DNA from: Marinoscillum sp964351625
Lineage (GTDB): Bacteria; Bacteroidota; Bacteroidia; Cytophagales; Cyclobacteriaceae
DNA: 64,000 nt
Reading direction: 5' to 3'
Assembly (NCBI GenBank): GCA_964351625.1
Contig: CAYGOV010000002.1
Coordinates: 306,339-370,338, forward strand
Part shown: positions 36,156 to 45,742 of the stretch, in pieces
Numbering within the stretch: position 1 is the first letter of the stretch
Layout: every line of letters begins with the position of its first letter
The notes under the pieces: model-generated
What the model saw: only the letters and a program-made list of their open reading frames with translations
What the model was told of the DNA's origin: nothing
Databases searched by the model: none
Translations under genes and position numbers: made by a program

Positions 36156-37379
36156 ATGGAATTAACACCGACGTATCGCAAAAAAGTCATTTTCACTTTC
36201 GGAGGACTACCACATTATTATAACTATGTTTTGAATAGACTTCAGAAAGAAGGTAATATTGACCTGAAGGTGGTTTTACCACAAAAAGGGTCTAGAACCA
36301 TCGGGAAAGGTGTTTTTCAAACTCAAAAGGATGTGGAGTTTGGTCTTTTACCTCTAATTGAAAAAAAGGCGTGGTATGGGAAATCTTATTTTGTTGGTCT
36401 TGAAAAGATGATTGAGGAAGAACGGCCAGATATTCTTGTCACAGTATGGCCATTTGTCTTGTCATTTATTTTCGATCGAAAGTTGCTAAGAACTATTAGG
36501 AAGTATAATGTTAAACTGATATTCAAGGACATTCCATTTAATATTCCTAACTATCATGAAGCTGTAGATTTTTTCACGAGCTCTATTCGGCTCGAAGATC
36601 TCTCTAAGCCTAAGTCTGGCTTATTCTGGAAGGCCTATTATACCATATTCAGAGAACTCACTAAGAGGTACCTTAAGCTCATGGACGCGCATGTATATTA
36701 TGCAAGCAAAGCTTATGAAATCATAGGTTCCTACGGAATCGCTGAAGAGAAAATATTTATCATCTATAATTCCCCAGATACGGATCGTTTATTTGAAAAA
36801 AAGAGAGCGCTTCTTCAAACTAAACCAATACTTACACTTAATCCACATAGAATATTGCATGTGGGGCGATTGGTCGCATGGAAGAAAGTAGATCAATTGA
36901 TTGAAGCTTTTACCCTTATTAAAAGGAAAATCCCTAATAGTGAACTCGTGATATTAGGAAATGGTCCAGAATTGGAACATCTAAAAAGTAAGGTTCAAAT
37001 TTTAGGTGTAGATAACGTAATATTTATTGATGGTACATATGACTCTGAGACTTTGGGAAAGTACTTTATAGAGTCAACCGTCTATGTATTAGCTGGAATG
37101 GGGGGATTATCCATTAATGAGGCGATGGTATATGGCAAACCAGTGATCTGTTCAGTGGCTGATGGTACTGAAAATGAACTAGTTAGGTCTGGATTTAATG
37201 GCTATATATTCGAGGAGGATAATGTCCAAGACCTTGCTGATAAAATCGAGGAGCTTATCTCGGATCCTAATAGAGTACAAGAATTTGGGAAAAACTCATT
37301 AAAAATAATAGAAGAAGAAATTAATATCAATACGGTTATAAATGGTTACTTGAAGGCCTTTGACTATGTTTTATCTTAA
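36156..37379 (+). CDS. Glycosyltransferase, GT-B fold (family 4-like)
   Basis: A 407-residue GT-B enzyme. The N-terminal domain has FTFGGLPHYYNYVLNRL and a diverged middle part (residues 80-190). The C-terminal donor-binding domain has LHVGRLVAWKKVDQLIEAF, LVILGNGPELEHL and the E-x7-E region SINEAMVYGKPVICS, then ADGTENELV. This pattern fits retaining GT4 enzymes that add hexoses to a lipid-linked oligosaccharide. It follows the FkbM gene by 73 bases. Acceptor and sugar are unknown. Confidence 0.82.
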   Translation: MELTPTYRKKVIFTFGGLPHYYNYVLNRLQKEGNIDLKVVLPQKGSRTIGKGVFQTQKDVEFGLLPLIEKKAWYGKSYFVGLEKMIEEERPDILVTVWPFVLSFIFDRKLLRTIRKYNVKLIFKDIPFNIPNYHEAVDFFTSSIRLEDLSKPKSGLFWKAYYTIFRELTKRYLKLMDAHVYYASKAYEIIGSYGIAEEKIFIIYNSPDTDRLFEKKRALLQTKPILTLNPHRILHVGRLVAWKKVDQLIEAFTLIKRKIPNSELVILGNGPELEHLKSKVQILGVDNVIFIDGTYDSETLGKYFIESTVYVLAGMGGLSINEAMVYGKPVICSVADGTENELVRSGFNGYIFEEDNVQDLADKIEELISDPNRVQEFGKNSLKIIEEEININTVINGYLKAFDYVLS

Positions 37380-37412
37380 GATAATATCTATCACTCTTAA
37401 TGGCTTGGATAG

Positions 37413-38642
37413 ATGAAGATTTTATTGCTCAATACTTTTGGTTCTTACGGTGGGGCAGCTAAGGCAACATTGCGCCTTAAATCAGTACTTGAGAAGAGTG
37501 GAAATGACGTTAAATTGGGAATACTCAAAGGGGAAAAGGGTGTAAATACTTTTAAACTACAAAGGAATTTAATCGACCGCCTGAATGATCATATACGGTT
37601 CATTCTTGAGCGTATAGAGGTGCTTTTCATGCTTCGAGACAGGAAGCATCTTTACAAATTTTCCACAGGTTCTTTTGGATTTGATATAACAAAAACTGTG
37701 GAGTTCAACGATGCAGATATAGTCCATATGCATTGGATCAACTTCGGGTTATTAGATATTCTCGAAATTAAAGAGATGGCTAAACTCAAACCAATTGTTT
37801 GGACATTTCATGATATGTGGGCTTTTACTGGGGGCTGTCATTATGCAATGGACTGCTCTAATTTTGAAAGGGCCTGTGAAAACTGTTTTTATTTAAAACC
37901 GAATAGTAATAAGGCTTACACGATTCTTCAGAGAAAAAAGATTGAGTGGTCTGGAGCGAAGATAAATATAATCACTTGTAGCAATTGGCTTGCGCGGCAA
38001 GCTCAAAGAAGCGCAGTTTTTCAAAATATTAACATTCAAGTTGTAGGCAACACCTTAGATTTTGAAATCTTCAAGCCAAGCGATAAGAAAAGTCTGAGAC
38101 GAAAATATGGTCTTCCAGAGGATGGTTATTTTGTGATTTATGGAGCCATGGATCACCAAGATGAACGGAAAGGTGTCATTTATCTAGAGCAAGCCATATC
38201 TCAAATCAAGCAAGATTTGACTGACCTGCATCTACTTTCTTTTGGCTCTTCAAACTCAAACGATGTAGGCACAAAGTATTTTGGCTCAATTGAAGACGAA
38301 CAAACGCTTTCTGAGATTTACAATTGTGCTGATGTATTTGTACTCCCTTCCGTCCAGGATAACCTTCCCAATACTGTGATGGAAGCTTTGAGTTGTGGAG
38401 TTCCGGTTGTTACTTTTGATAGTGGAGGGGTGTCAGATATGGTATCACATCTCAAAAATGGATATATAGCAGATCAAGTCAATTCTGATTCTTTGGCAGC
38501 TGGAATTCGTTATTTTTCGAATGTAGAAATTCTGAAAATAGCCTCTTTGAATGCAAGATCAAGTATGCTAGAGAAGTTTAGTAATGAACTCATAGCCCAA
38601 AGACATTTAGAAATATATGAGAAGGCAATTGGTGATTTCTAG
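37413..38642 (+). CDS. Glycosyltransferase family 4
   Basis: A 409-residue GT-B enzyme starting MKILLLNTFGSYGGAAKATL. The middle segment DIVHMHWINFGLL with WTFHDMWAFTGGCHYAMDC is typical of WcaC/WcaL-like transferases, with a Cys cluster (CSNFERACENCFYL). The C-terminal domain has SLPSVQDNLPN-like VLPSVQDNLPNTVMEALSCG and VPVVTFDSGGVSDMV. It converges on the reverse-strand GT2 gene with a 12-base gap. It probably adds one sugar of the repeat unit. Confidence 0.88.
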   Translation: MKILLLNTFGSYGGAAKATLRLKSVLEKSGNDVKLGILKGEKGVNTFKLQRNLIDRLNDHIRFILERIEVLFMLRDRKHLYKFSTGSFGFDITKTVEFNDADIVHMHWINFGLLDILEIKEMAKLKPIVWTFHDMWAFTGGCHYAMDCSNFERACENCFYLKPNSNKAYTILQRKKIEWSGAKINIITCSNWLARQAQRSAVFQNINIQVVGNTLDFEIFKPSDKKSLRRKYGLPEDGYFVIYGAMDHQDERKGVIYLEQAISQIKQDLTDLHLLSFGSSNSNDVGTKYFGSIEDEQTLSEIYNCADVFVLPSVQDNLPNTVMEALSCGVPVVTFDSGGVSDMVSHLKNGYIADQVNSDSLAAGIRYFSNVEILKIASLNARSSMLEKFSNELIAQRHLEIYEKAIGDF

Positions 38643-38654
38643 ATTCCGTTAGGA

Positions 38655-39404
38655 TTACTTCTTCTTATACCTTCCATAATTTAGTAATCTGAAGGCGAAT
38701 TGAACGTGAGCCCAAAGGACAGTCACAGGGTTGAAGTGATTTAACATTATCGCAAATCTTTCTTTCCAACATGTGATAAGATGTCTATCAGATATACCTC
38801 CTTGGAGATATTTGGATATTGGCGATTGTACATTTACTACCACCTGGGCAGTAGTCATTATAGCCAGCATCCACGCTATATCGGCACTGCATTTGTATTT
38901 TAAATTATAAGGTTTGACCAGTACTTTTTTAGGTATAAAAGATTGATGACTTACAACTTGTCCTTTAAGAAAATCATTCTTCACTAAAGATTTGGGAAGT
39001 TTACGGCTCGTTAATTCAGTTCGGGTACCAAGGGATTCGTTTTTTTCATCAATTATGACTGTTTCACCGTAGTAAACATCTGCAATAGTGTCTGAAGAAA
39101 ATATGTTGGTAAGTGTTGCTGGTGAGAAAAGTTGATCTCCTGCATTTAAGAATAGTAAATATTTGCCGGTCGCAATCTCAAGACCTTTGTTCATCGCATC
39201 ATATACACCCTGATCAGGTTCCGAAATCACTTTAGTGATTTTATCTTCATATGAAGAGATAATTTGGAAAGTTTTGTCCTTTGAAGAACCATCAATCACT
39301 ATATACTCAAAGTCTTCAAAGGTTTGGTTTATAACACTTTGAATTGTAAGCTCAATATAAGGCTCACCATTATAGACTACAGTAATAATGGATACTATTG
39401 GCAT
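38655..39404 (-). CDS. Glycosyltransferase family 2 (WcaA-like)
   Basis: A 249-residue GT-A enzyme. It begins PIVSIITVVYNGEPYIELTI, with the nucleotide site FEYIVIDGSSKDKT and, near residue 90, ATGKYLLFLNAGDQLFS. The usual DxD reads NAG(D), as in WcaA-type relatives, and a C-terminal Arg/Tyr-rich helix (FRLLNYGRYKKK) ends it. It likely transfers a single sugar to the lipid-linked oligosaccharide. It is the last gene of a reverse-strand set of five. Confidence 0.88.
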   Translation of the reverse strand: MPIVSIITVVYNGEPYIELTIQSVINQTFEDFEYIVIDGSSKDKTFQIISSYEDKITKVISEPDQGVYDAMNKGLEIATGKYLLFLNAGDQLFSPATLTNIFSSDTIADVYYGETVIIDEKNESLGTRTELTSRKLPKSLVKNDFLKGQVVSHQSFIPKKVLVKPYNLKYKCSADIAWMLAIMTTAQVVVNVQSPISKYLQGGISDRHLITCWKERFAIMLNHFNPVTVLWAHVQFAFRLLNYGRYKKK

Positions 39405-39405
39405 C

Positions 39406-40155
39406 TCAGAAGGCCTTAACCATCATTCTTCCAGAATGGTCTACACGATGCAAAAGGATTTTTCGCCCTATACTTTCGAAGTATTCATCAACGGCTTCTT
39501 TTTGCCCTTTCCAATAACCATAATCATCCAGTAGTAATATGGCATTTTCGGAAAGGTTAGGGAATAGATGGATAAGTTCATGTTTGGTAGATGCATACCA
39601 ATCAGTGTCCAACCTCAAAACAGCAATTTTGTTAGGAAGTGTCGCGGGTATAGTATTTTCCACCATTCCTTTCACATAATGGATTTTATCAGCTGGATAG
39701 GCTGTGGTTGCCATGTTTCGCTTCACTTCGTCCAGCGGAGCATAACACCATTCGTTATGATCAGTTTTGTTCCATTTCTTCCAAATGCTGATAGATTCTC
39801 TCCCATTAACGCTAACGTCTTTATCAGTAGGGGCGGTCATACCTTCAAATGTGTCATAGAGGTAAATTTCTCGATTAATTGACTTCTTAAGCATCAACGT
39901 TTCTGCCATAACCATTGTATTACCCCCACGCCAAACACCACACTCTACTACAGCACCTTCTATCTTATTATCCTCTACGAAATTAATAGCTTGATAAGTT
40001 GCATACAATCTTTCTGGAGAGGTCATAGAAAAGTCTTTCACTTTTTCATGGATGATATAAAAGTCTTTACCCATATCCTCAGTAGGTAATCTAATTGACG
40101 GGTTTATCACTTTCAACTTTAGGAACTTAAGCGCCCAATTAAAGATTCTCAACAT
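39406..40155 (-). CDS. TylF/MycF-type O-methyltransferase
   Basis: A 249-residue SAM methyltransferase of the macrocin O-methyltransferase family. The motif VVECGVWRGGNTMVMAETL binds SAM, YLYDTFEGMT follows, and the metal-binding acidic cluster is in LRLDTDWYASTKHELIHLFP and LLLDDYGYWKGQKEAVDEYF. The family methylates hydroxyls of sugars in antibiotics and glycans. An ATG at 40155 is chosen; a GTG three codons earlier overlaps the preceding stop. It is one base from the GT2 gene. Confidence 0.88.
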   Translation of the reverse strand: MLRIFNWALKFLKLKVINPSIRLPTEDMGKDFYIIHEKVKDFSMTSPERLYATYQAINFVEDNKIEGAVVECGVWRGGNTMVMAETLMLKKSINREIYLYDTFEGMTAPTDKDVSVNGRESISIWKKWNKTDHNEWCYAPLDEVKRNMATTAYPADKIHYVKGMVENTIPATLPNKIAVLRLDTDWYASTKHELIHLFPNLSENAILLLDDYGYWKGQKEAVDEYFESIGRKILLHRVDHSGRMMVKAF

Positions 40156-40160
40156 ATTAT

Positions 40161-40835
40161 TCACCTTTTGAATATTATAGCAAAACTTACAGTATCGGTC
40201 AGCTTACCTGTTTGAAATTTTAGTTTTTGAGCATTTTCTTCAATGAAAATATGCCAACTTTCAGGACTCCAAAAATTAATGTGTCCTGAGTAAGTGTCTT
40301 GTCTTCCGTCAGGTACGGTGATAAAGGCTGCACTTTTGTCATTTAAAGCATTGAGAATATTGGCAAGTGCTTGGTTTGGATAGGGTATATGCTCTAAAAC
40401 TTCTGTGCAAAAAATCATATCAAATTTCATATTAATAGGATTTGAAATATCGTGAAGTATATAGTCAGGTTCTTTAAATATTTTTCTAGCAACATCCAAA
40501 GCGGCTTCAGAATACTCTAAACCTGTTATGTGGGAAATGTTAAATTTTTCGTTGATGTATTTTAATAACATTCCATTCCCACAACCAATGTCAGCAACAG
40601 ACTTGTTGGCTAAATCCAAATCATATTCATTGATTTTCTCAATTATTCTTTCATAAAAATCTAGTACTTCCTTAGTTAGAAACCCTTTCGCAATTTTTGG
40701 ATCTGACCAAGCATCATTGACTTGATTCACCTCATTTAGTTCGAATGCTGAACGCTGATCCATTGTTTTAACGAACCGAATATCTATTCCGATTTTTCTA
40801 AAAGCGCTTTTAATTAGTAATAATACCCTGTTCAT
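40161..40835 (-). CDS. Class I SAM-dependent methyltransferase
   Basis: A 224-residue methyltransferase with the SAM loop VADIGCGNGMLLKYI, the acidic residue in TGLEYSEAALDVARKIF and the post-I region MIFCTEVLEHIPYPNQAL, then DGRQDTYSGHINFWS. The VLEHI motif is that of UbiE/COQ5-like and sugar methyltransferases. The N-terminal 70 residues are helical. Its stop lies five bases before the chosen TylF start. The substrate is unknown; sugar N- or O-methylation is likely from context. Confidence 0.82.
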   Translation of the reverse strand: MNRVLLLIKSAFRKIGIDIRFVKTMDQRSAFELNEVNQVNDAWSDPKIAKGFLTKEVLDFYERIIEKINEYDLDLANKSVADIGCGNGMLLKYINEKFNISHITGLEYSEAALDVARKIFKEPDYILHDISNPINMKFDMIFCTEVLEHIPYPNQALANILNALNDKSAAFITVPDGRQDTYSGHINFWSPESWHIFIEENAQKLKFQTGKLTDTVSFAIIFKR

Positions 40836-40896
40836 TCTTGAATGGCATCCGATTAATGCTTTGTATCAATTATTTTTTTTGACTTTGTAATTTAAT

Positions 40897-42078
40897 TCAT
40901 TTCCCTCCCGATAAAACTTTTTTAAAAAGCATAATGATATTGTAAGGAATGATTTCCTTACAGTAGTTTTTGAAAATAACGTTTGTTGAATTTTCAATTG
41001 GAGACTCGCCAATTTCATCCAGAAGGTCTAAATATTTTTTATGGCATAGCTCGATCGACATCTTTTGCTGAGCTGTATTTAACGCGTTTTCTGGAGTTTG
41101 GCTATCTGCCTTCTCAATTTCAGAAATGATTGCCTCAGCGAATCCTATAATATTGGATTGCTCGATAAGATAGCCATTCCTCCCATGCTCAATATAAACA
41201 TCTGTACACTGTGGAAGTAGTGATACTATGGGTACGCAACCATATGCCATAGCTTCCATCAATGTAAGGGGGTGCCCCTCAAAGTTAGAAGGAAGCAGAA
41301 GGGTTTTATATGTTTTGTAATACTGCTTGATGTCTTCAGGAGGTAATAAACCCGCAAAAATTACATTTGTTGTTAGATTGAGTTTTCTGAATTCTTCACG
41401 TAATAGATCTTCATCAGGCCCAGTTCCAATAATTGTAAGCTGGATATTGTTAATTTTGGATTTCACAAGTTTGAGAATCTTTGGGATTTTTAAAATCCCT
41501 TTTTGCTTATCATCAAGTCTACCTACATAAAGGATATCCTTAGGTCTATTTACCTTTGAAAGATATTCTAAGTCCTCCTTTGGAGGAAGCTGAACACCGT
41601 TTGAAATAGTAATTATCCCTTTAGGTCTAACATATTTCATTCCTTTCTCCTCTATTCTCTTGCTTACACAAACCACTTTTGATGATATAGGATCACATTC
41701 TGTCTTAATGATGCTATCAATCTGATTGTGAACAATGTGTATTAAATTGCTATTTCTCATGATGCTTTTAGCATTAAGGTGCATTGAGAAGCTGTGATTA
41801 TTAATCAGTGTATGAAAATGCTGACTCTTAATATACCGGGAGATAATAACAGCATGCATAAGTCTACCAAAAGGTATCCATAAGAATGGCCTGTTTGAAA
41901 ATGACTTACTCTTTATTCCTTTTTCCTGAAGTTTGTCAAACCATGGGCCAGCAGCATCTGTAACTATGACGGTTACTAAAAATCCTTTTTCTATAAGGAA
42001 AGACGCGAGACCCAAAATAAAATTTGCCACACCGCCATAACTCATCGAATAGACCGTGATTCCAATATTTTTGGTCAT
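40897..42078 (-). CDS. Glycosyltransferase family 4
   Basis: A 393-residue GT-B enzyme starting MTKNIGITVYSMSYGGVANF, with a glycine-rich N-terminal loop. The C-terminal part has ILYVGRLDDKQKGILKIPKI, LTIIGTGPDEDLLREEF and PSNFEGHPLTLMEAMAYGCV, then PIVSLLPQCTDVYIEHGRNG, with the E-x7-E pair at FEGHPLTLME. I chose the ATG at 42078; a TTG 13 codons upstream would overlap the preceding gene. It lies 16 bases after the methyltransferase at 42095-43000. Confidence 0.87.
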   Translation of the reverse strand: MTKNIGITVYSMSYGGVANFILGLASFLIEKGFLVTVIVTDAAGPWFDKLQEKGIKSKSFSNRPFLWIPFGRLMHAVIISRYIKSQHFHTLINNHSFSMHLNAKSIMRNSNLIHIVHNQIDSIIKTECDPISSKVVCVSKRIEEKGMKYVRPKGIITISNGVQLPPKEDLEYLSKVNRPKDILYVGRLDDKQKGILKIPKILKLVKSKINNIQLTIIGTGPDEDLLREEFRKLNLTTNVIFAGLLPPEDIKQYYKTYKTLLLPSNFEGHPLTLMEAMAYGCVPIVSLLPQCTDVYIEHGRNGYLIEQSNIIGFAEAIISEIEKADSQTPENALNTAQQKMSIELCHKKYLDLLDEIGESPIENSTNVIFKNYCKEIIPYNIIMLFKKVLSGGK

Positions 42079-42094
42079 GATTGGAGTAGATATC

Positions 42095-43000
42095 TCATTT
42101 CTTTTGGTAGACGCCAATTATGTCTCTGCCCTCAATGAATGGAACAGGTACCAAAGAAAGTGCTTTGAAAAATATGTAAGGAATTTTAAATAACCATTTA
42201 TTAAGACTCATTAGACCCTTATGCTTAAAGTAGGCTGACAAGTATTTTCTGAAATCATCTACGGGTTGTACTTTTAGAGAGATAATCCTCAAGTCGAATT
42301 TTTCAGCGATTCCCGTCATGCTAGCCTTGCCCCAAAGCCCCATGTGATGTGGAGGTAGGTTCAATACATTGAATTTGTCAAATCTATATAAATAAGGATT
42401 ATTGTTAGGTACGGCAATGATCATAAGCCCGTCCGGTTTCAAGCACTTAAGACTAGCTTCCAAGTAATCATGTGTTTTGTAAATATGTTCAAGTACTTGA
42501 AAGCTTACAACCACATCATATTTACCCTCATTTTGCTTAGCATGTACTTCTACAGTTTCACTTATAGTTTCTATGCCCTTGGATTTTGATACTTTAATTG
42601 CTTCAGGATTAATTTCTAAGCCAATTACTGTTGTGTTTTTTCTCTTAATCAAACCTTGGAGAAACGAACCATCTCCAGATCCTATTTCTAGGACATTTGA
42701 TTCCTCGCGAATGAATTTATTAGCCCATTTATTCTGCCAATTCCATTTATGGTAATAGTCCATTCCAGAAAGCTGGAGGTCTTTGTAAAACTCACCATCT
42801 CCCATAATTGTAGCGGGATGATAAAATCTAAAACCACATTCTGTATCTGCATAGATGCCTACTTTATCTATTCCATTGAAATGTCTGGAAACATCAAATT
42901 GATATTGATCTTTGTATAGATTGATTATTTTACTAGTGTCAATTTCTTCTTCAAGTAAAGCAATACTCTTTGAAAAAGGGCTTATTATTTTGTTATCCAT
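42095..43000 (-). CDS. Class I SAM-dependent methyltransferase (glycan-locus type)
   Basis: A 301-residue methyltransferase. An N-terminal extension of about 100 residues (FHPAT-like segment YHPATIMGDGEFYKDLQ) precedes the SAM domain: VLEIGSGDGSFLQGLI, GLEINPEAIKVSKSKGI, VVSFQVLEHI and a C-terminal helical cap. Similar proteins occur in O-antigen loci and modify sugars. It is the first gene of the five-gene reverse block and diverges from the epimerase gene at 43115 across 114 AT-rich bases. Confidence 0.82.
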   Translation of the reverse strand: MDNKIISPFSKSIALLEEEIDTSKIINLYKDQYQFDVSRHFNGIDKVGIYADTECGFRFYHPATIMGDGEFYKDLQLSGMDYYHKWNWQNKWANKFIREESNVLEIGSGDGSFLQGLIKRKNTTVIGLEINPEAIKVSKSKGIETISETVEVHAKQNEGKYDVVVSFQVLEHIYKTHDYLEASLKCLKPDGLMIIAVPNNNPYLYRFDKFNVLNLPPHHMGLWGKASMTGIAEKFDLRIISLKVQPVDDFRKYLSAYFKHKGLMSLNKWLFKIPYIFFKALSLVPVPFIEGRDIIGVYQKK

Positions 43001-43114
43001 ATTTTAGACAGTGTTAATTTGCAAAGAAATAATAGGAAATATAATTATTGATTGAATTCACTTTTTGTTTTCGTCTTTATGCAATTTCTTTAATGCTAAC
43101 CTTAAGAATCATAA

Positions 43115-44200
43115 GTGATAGTTACAATAATTGCTGGTGCCAGACCTAATTTCATGAAGATAGCTCCTATCATCCATGAAATCCTTAACAGATCTAAACA
43201 GGGTGCTGATATTTGCTACAGGCTTGTTCATACCGGTCAACATTATGACCCTAAGCTTAGTGATCAATTCTTTATTGATTTAGAGATACCACAGCCACAT
43301 ATAAATCTTGAAGTTGGATCAGGCTCACATGCGGAGCAGACGGGGAACATTATGATTGCATTTGAGCAATACCTCAATCAATTTGAAACTGATTTGGTTC
43401 TTGTTGTGGGTGATGTCAACTCCACTCTTGCATGTTCTATAGTGGCTAAAAAGAGGGGAATAAAAGTCGCTCATGTTGAGGCGGGAATTAGGTCTTTTGA
43501 TCTGTCTATGCCAGAAGAGGTAAATCGAATGGTAACTGATAGTATCACAGATTATTTTTTCACCACATCCGAATTTGCGAACACCAATCTTTTGAAAGCA
43601 GGCATTCCTGAGGAACGAATATTTCTAGTCGGAAATACCATGATAGATTCCTTAGTTGCGAATTCCTCTAAATTCACAAAGCCTGATTTTTATGATGAAT
43701 TTGATCTTAAGAAAGGGGAGTATATACTACTCACAATGCACAGGCCTGCGAATGTCGACAATGGTTCAGAGTTTTCTAAACTGATGAGTAAAATTACTGA
43801 GAGCTTTTCTTGCCCGATTATATTCCCTGTACATCCACGTACTTTGAAGCAAATGAATCAGGTGGGTCTTCCCAACCACCTTAGGCTTGTCGAGTCTCAA
43901 GGATATTTGCAATTCATGTTTTTAATGATGAACGCTAAGGGTGTTATTACAGATTCTGGGGGTATTCAAGAAGAAACTACATACTTGAATGTACCATGCC
44001 TAACAATTCGTGATAATACTGAGCGACCAGAAACTATTTCTAAAGGTACCAATGAACTGCTAGGTACAAATCCAAAAGATTTTGATTCATATTTCGAAAC
44101 TTTAAAAAGTGGCAACTGGAAAAAGGGGTCAGTTCCGGAACTTTGGGACGGCCATACATCTAAAAGAATCTGTGACGTATTGCTAAGCCTGAAAAGTTGA
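43115..44200 (+). CDS. wecB: UDP-N-acetylglucosamine 2-epimerase (non-hydrolysing)
   Basis: A 361-residue enzyme that interconverts UDP-GlcNAc and UDP-ManNAc. It starts VTIIAGARPNFMKIAPII, with HTGQHYD, HVEAGIRSFDLSMPEEVNR carrying two active-site Glu, LLTMHRPANVDNG carrying the His, and TDSGGIQEETTYL. Length and motifs match E. coli WecB. The start codon is GTG; the upstream ATG is out of frame. The usual partner, UDP-ManNAc dehydrogenase WecC, is not in the window, so ManNAc itself may be used. It converges on the flippase gene with a seven-base gap. Confidence 0.93.
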   Translation: MIVTIIAGARPNFMKIAPIIHEILNRSKQGADICYRLVHTGQHYDPKLSDQFFIDLEIPQPHINLEVGSGSHAEQTGNIMIAFEQYLNQFETDLVLVVGDVNSTLACSIVAKKRGIKVAHVEAGIRSFDLSMPEEVNRMVTDSITDYFFTTSEFANTNLLKAGIPEERIFLVGNTMIDSLVANSSKFTKPDFYDEFDLKKGEYILLTMHRPANVDNGSEFSKLMSKITESFSCPIIFPVHPRTLKQMNQVGLPNHLRLVESQGYLQFMFLMMNAKGVITDSGGIQEETTYLNVPCLTIRDNTERPETISKGTNELLGTNPKDFDSYFETLKSGNWKKGSVPELWDGHTSKRICDVLLSLKS

Positions 44201-44207
44201 AAATATC

Positions 44208-45701
44208 CTAATTTTTTCTCAATCCTATAATTCTGAGTCCTTTTAATATAATTTCATTTGCAGGCGCAGAGATTTTTAAATAGAAAGCAATCGCGACAAA
44301 CACCAGAGTGGTGGCTATTGATTTAAACCCGATATCTAAAATAGGATTAGATAGAGAAGGAAGATAGGTTGCAAACAAGAACACCAATGCTCCAAGTATC
44401 AATAAAAGTAAATGCTGCTTTTCAAACGGTCTAATTTTCAACTCGACATATAGCGTAATATATCGAATCACTTGATTTACGAATGTTGTAATTAAAATAC
44501 TCCATCCAGCACCAAGTATTCCGTATCGAGGTATGAGTAAAACATTCAAAGCCACCATCAATATGGCACCTAATATTGTGATGAAGATATTGATTTTATA
44601 GAAATCTGAATAATAGATTGCTGTTGATGATATACCGCCTATCATGTTAATAAACTTGGCGAAACAAATAATTATAATAAGCTCTGCCCCAAGGTGATAG
44701 GACTCGCCATTAGGAATTATACTGAATAGGTTATCCAAATTTGTGATGATACCAATGCCAAACAATCCACCTATCAGTCCCATATTGACAGAGGCTAATG
44801 CGAAAATTTTCTTAATCTCACCTATATTTTTATTATTGAAATTTTGTGTTAAAATGGGTGTGATTATTTGGATCATTGAACGACCAGGCAATTCTATAAT
44901 TGTACCGATATAGATAGACATTGCCAATATGCTATTGGCTTCCAGTCCAATATAAGAGGATGTGAGTGGATAACTTATATTTAGAACTATCGACGTACAT
45001 GTTGTGACTAGCATAGTATATCCCCCGAATTTGATAAATTTCTTTATCCATGAATACTCAATTTTGTAAAACTGAAAGTCAAAAATGATTTGATATTTGA
45101 TCAACATGCCTATGTAGAGTATTAGGCTAGTTATTATGTAACTCAAAGCGATTAAAAGAATTAAATCTGGGAAGCTTATAAACCCAAGACCATATAGGCA
45201 GATGAGTCCAGTGCTTAAAATTCTTAATAGTATTTCATTCAAGAAATTCGGAAAAATAGTATTGTGTTTGCTGTATAGAAAGGCTATAAAAAAACTATAA
45301 AGACTCTGAGAAATGAAAATGATAACAGAAGCGAATATGTATTGATTATAAAGACTGGATTCATCTGCGTAAAACGACTCTATTTCTTGTTTGAAGATGT
45401 ATATGAGGCCTGTAAATGATAAAGAAGCTAGGATTATTAAGACTAGCTGAAGACTAAAGATTCGATCTGTCAGACCCTTGCTGTCCTTAAATTCAGGATA
45501 AAATTTTATGAAAGATCCATTCATTCCTAAAACAGCCAACGGGATCAATATCATCCCATTAGATTGAATAAGTCTCAATAATCCATAACTCTCAGAATCT
45601 AAGAAATAGGGTAGAAGCAATAATGAATTTATATATCCGATTGCCACACCTACGTATGTAATCAAGGTCCCCCAAAAACTTTGTCTGATGACAATGCCCA
45701 T
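44208..45701 (-). CDS. Wzx-like polysaccharide flippase (MATE/MOP superfamily)
   Basis: A 497-residue integral membrane protein with about 12-14 helices. It begins MGIVIRQSFWGTLITYVGVA, then LDSESYGLLRLIQSNG, the first-loop signature of Wzx/PST flippases. It would move undecaprenyl-linked glycan units across the inner membrane. It is the only visible export component of the glycan locus. It lies 41 bases from the TauE gene on the same strand and could be transcribed from the folK side. Confidence 0.88.
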   Translation of the reverse strand: MGIVIRQSFWGTLITYVGVAIGYINSLLLLPYFLDSESYGLLRLIQSNGMILIPLAVLGMNGSFIKFYPEFKDSKGLTDRIFSLQLVLIILASLSFTGLIYIFKQEIESFYADESSLYNQYIFASVIIFISQSLYSFFIAFLYSKHNTIFPNFLNEILLRILSTGLICLYGLGFISFPDLILLIALSYIITSLILYIGMLIKYQIIFDFQFYKIEYSWIKKFIKFGGYTMLVTTCTSIVLNISYPLTSSYIGLEANSILAMSIYIGTIIELPGRSMIQIITPILTQNFNNKNIGEIKKIFALASVNMGLIGGLFGIGIITNLDNLFSIIPNGESYHLGAELIIIICFAKFINMIGGISSTAIYYSDFYKINIFITILGAILMVALNVLLIPRYGILGAGWSILITTFVNQVIRYITLYVELKIRPFEKQHLLLLILGALVFLFATYLPSLSNPILDIGFKSIATTLVFVAIAFYLKISAPANEIILKGLRIIGLRKN

Positions 45702-45742
45702 AATGCTAATAAATCGGTGAAGTTAGGAAGGAATGAGGCATC

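Noticed and set aside
31782..45701. Treating the glycan locus as a mobile island
   Set aside because: No integrase, transposase, tRNA target or flanking repeat is seen; recombination within a surface locus explains the layout.
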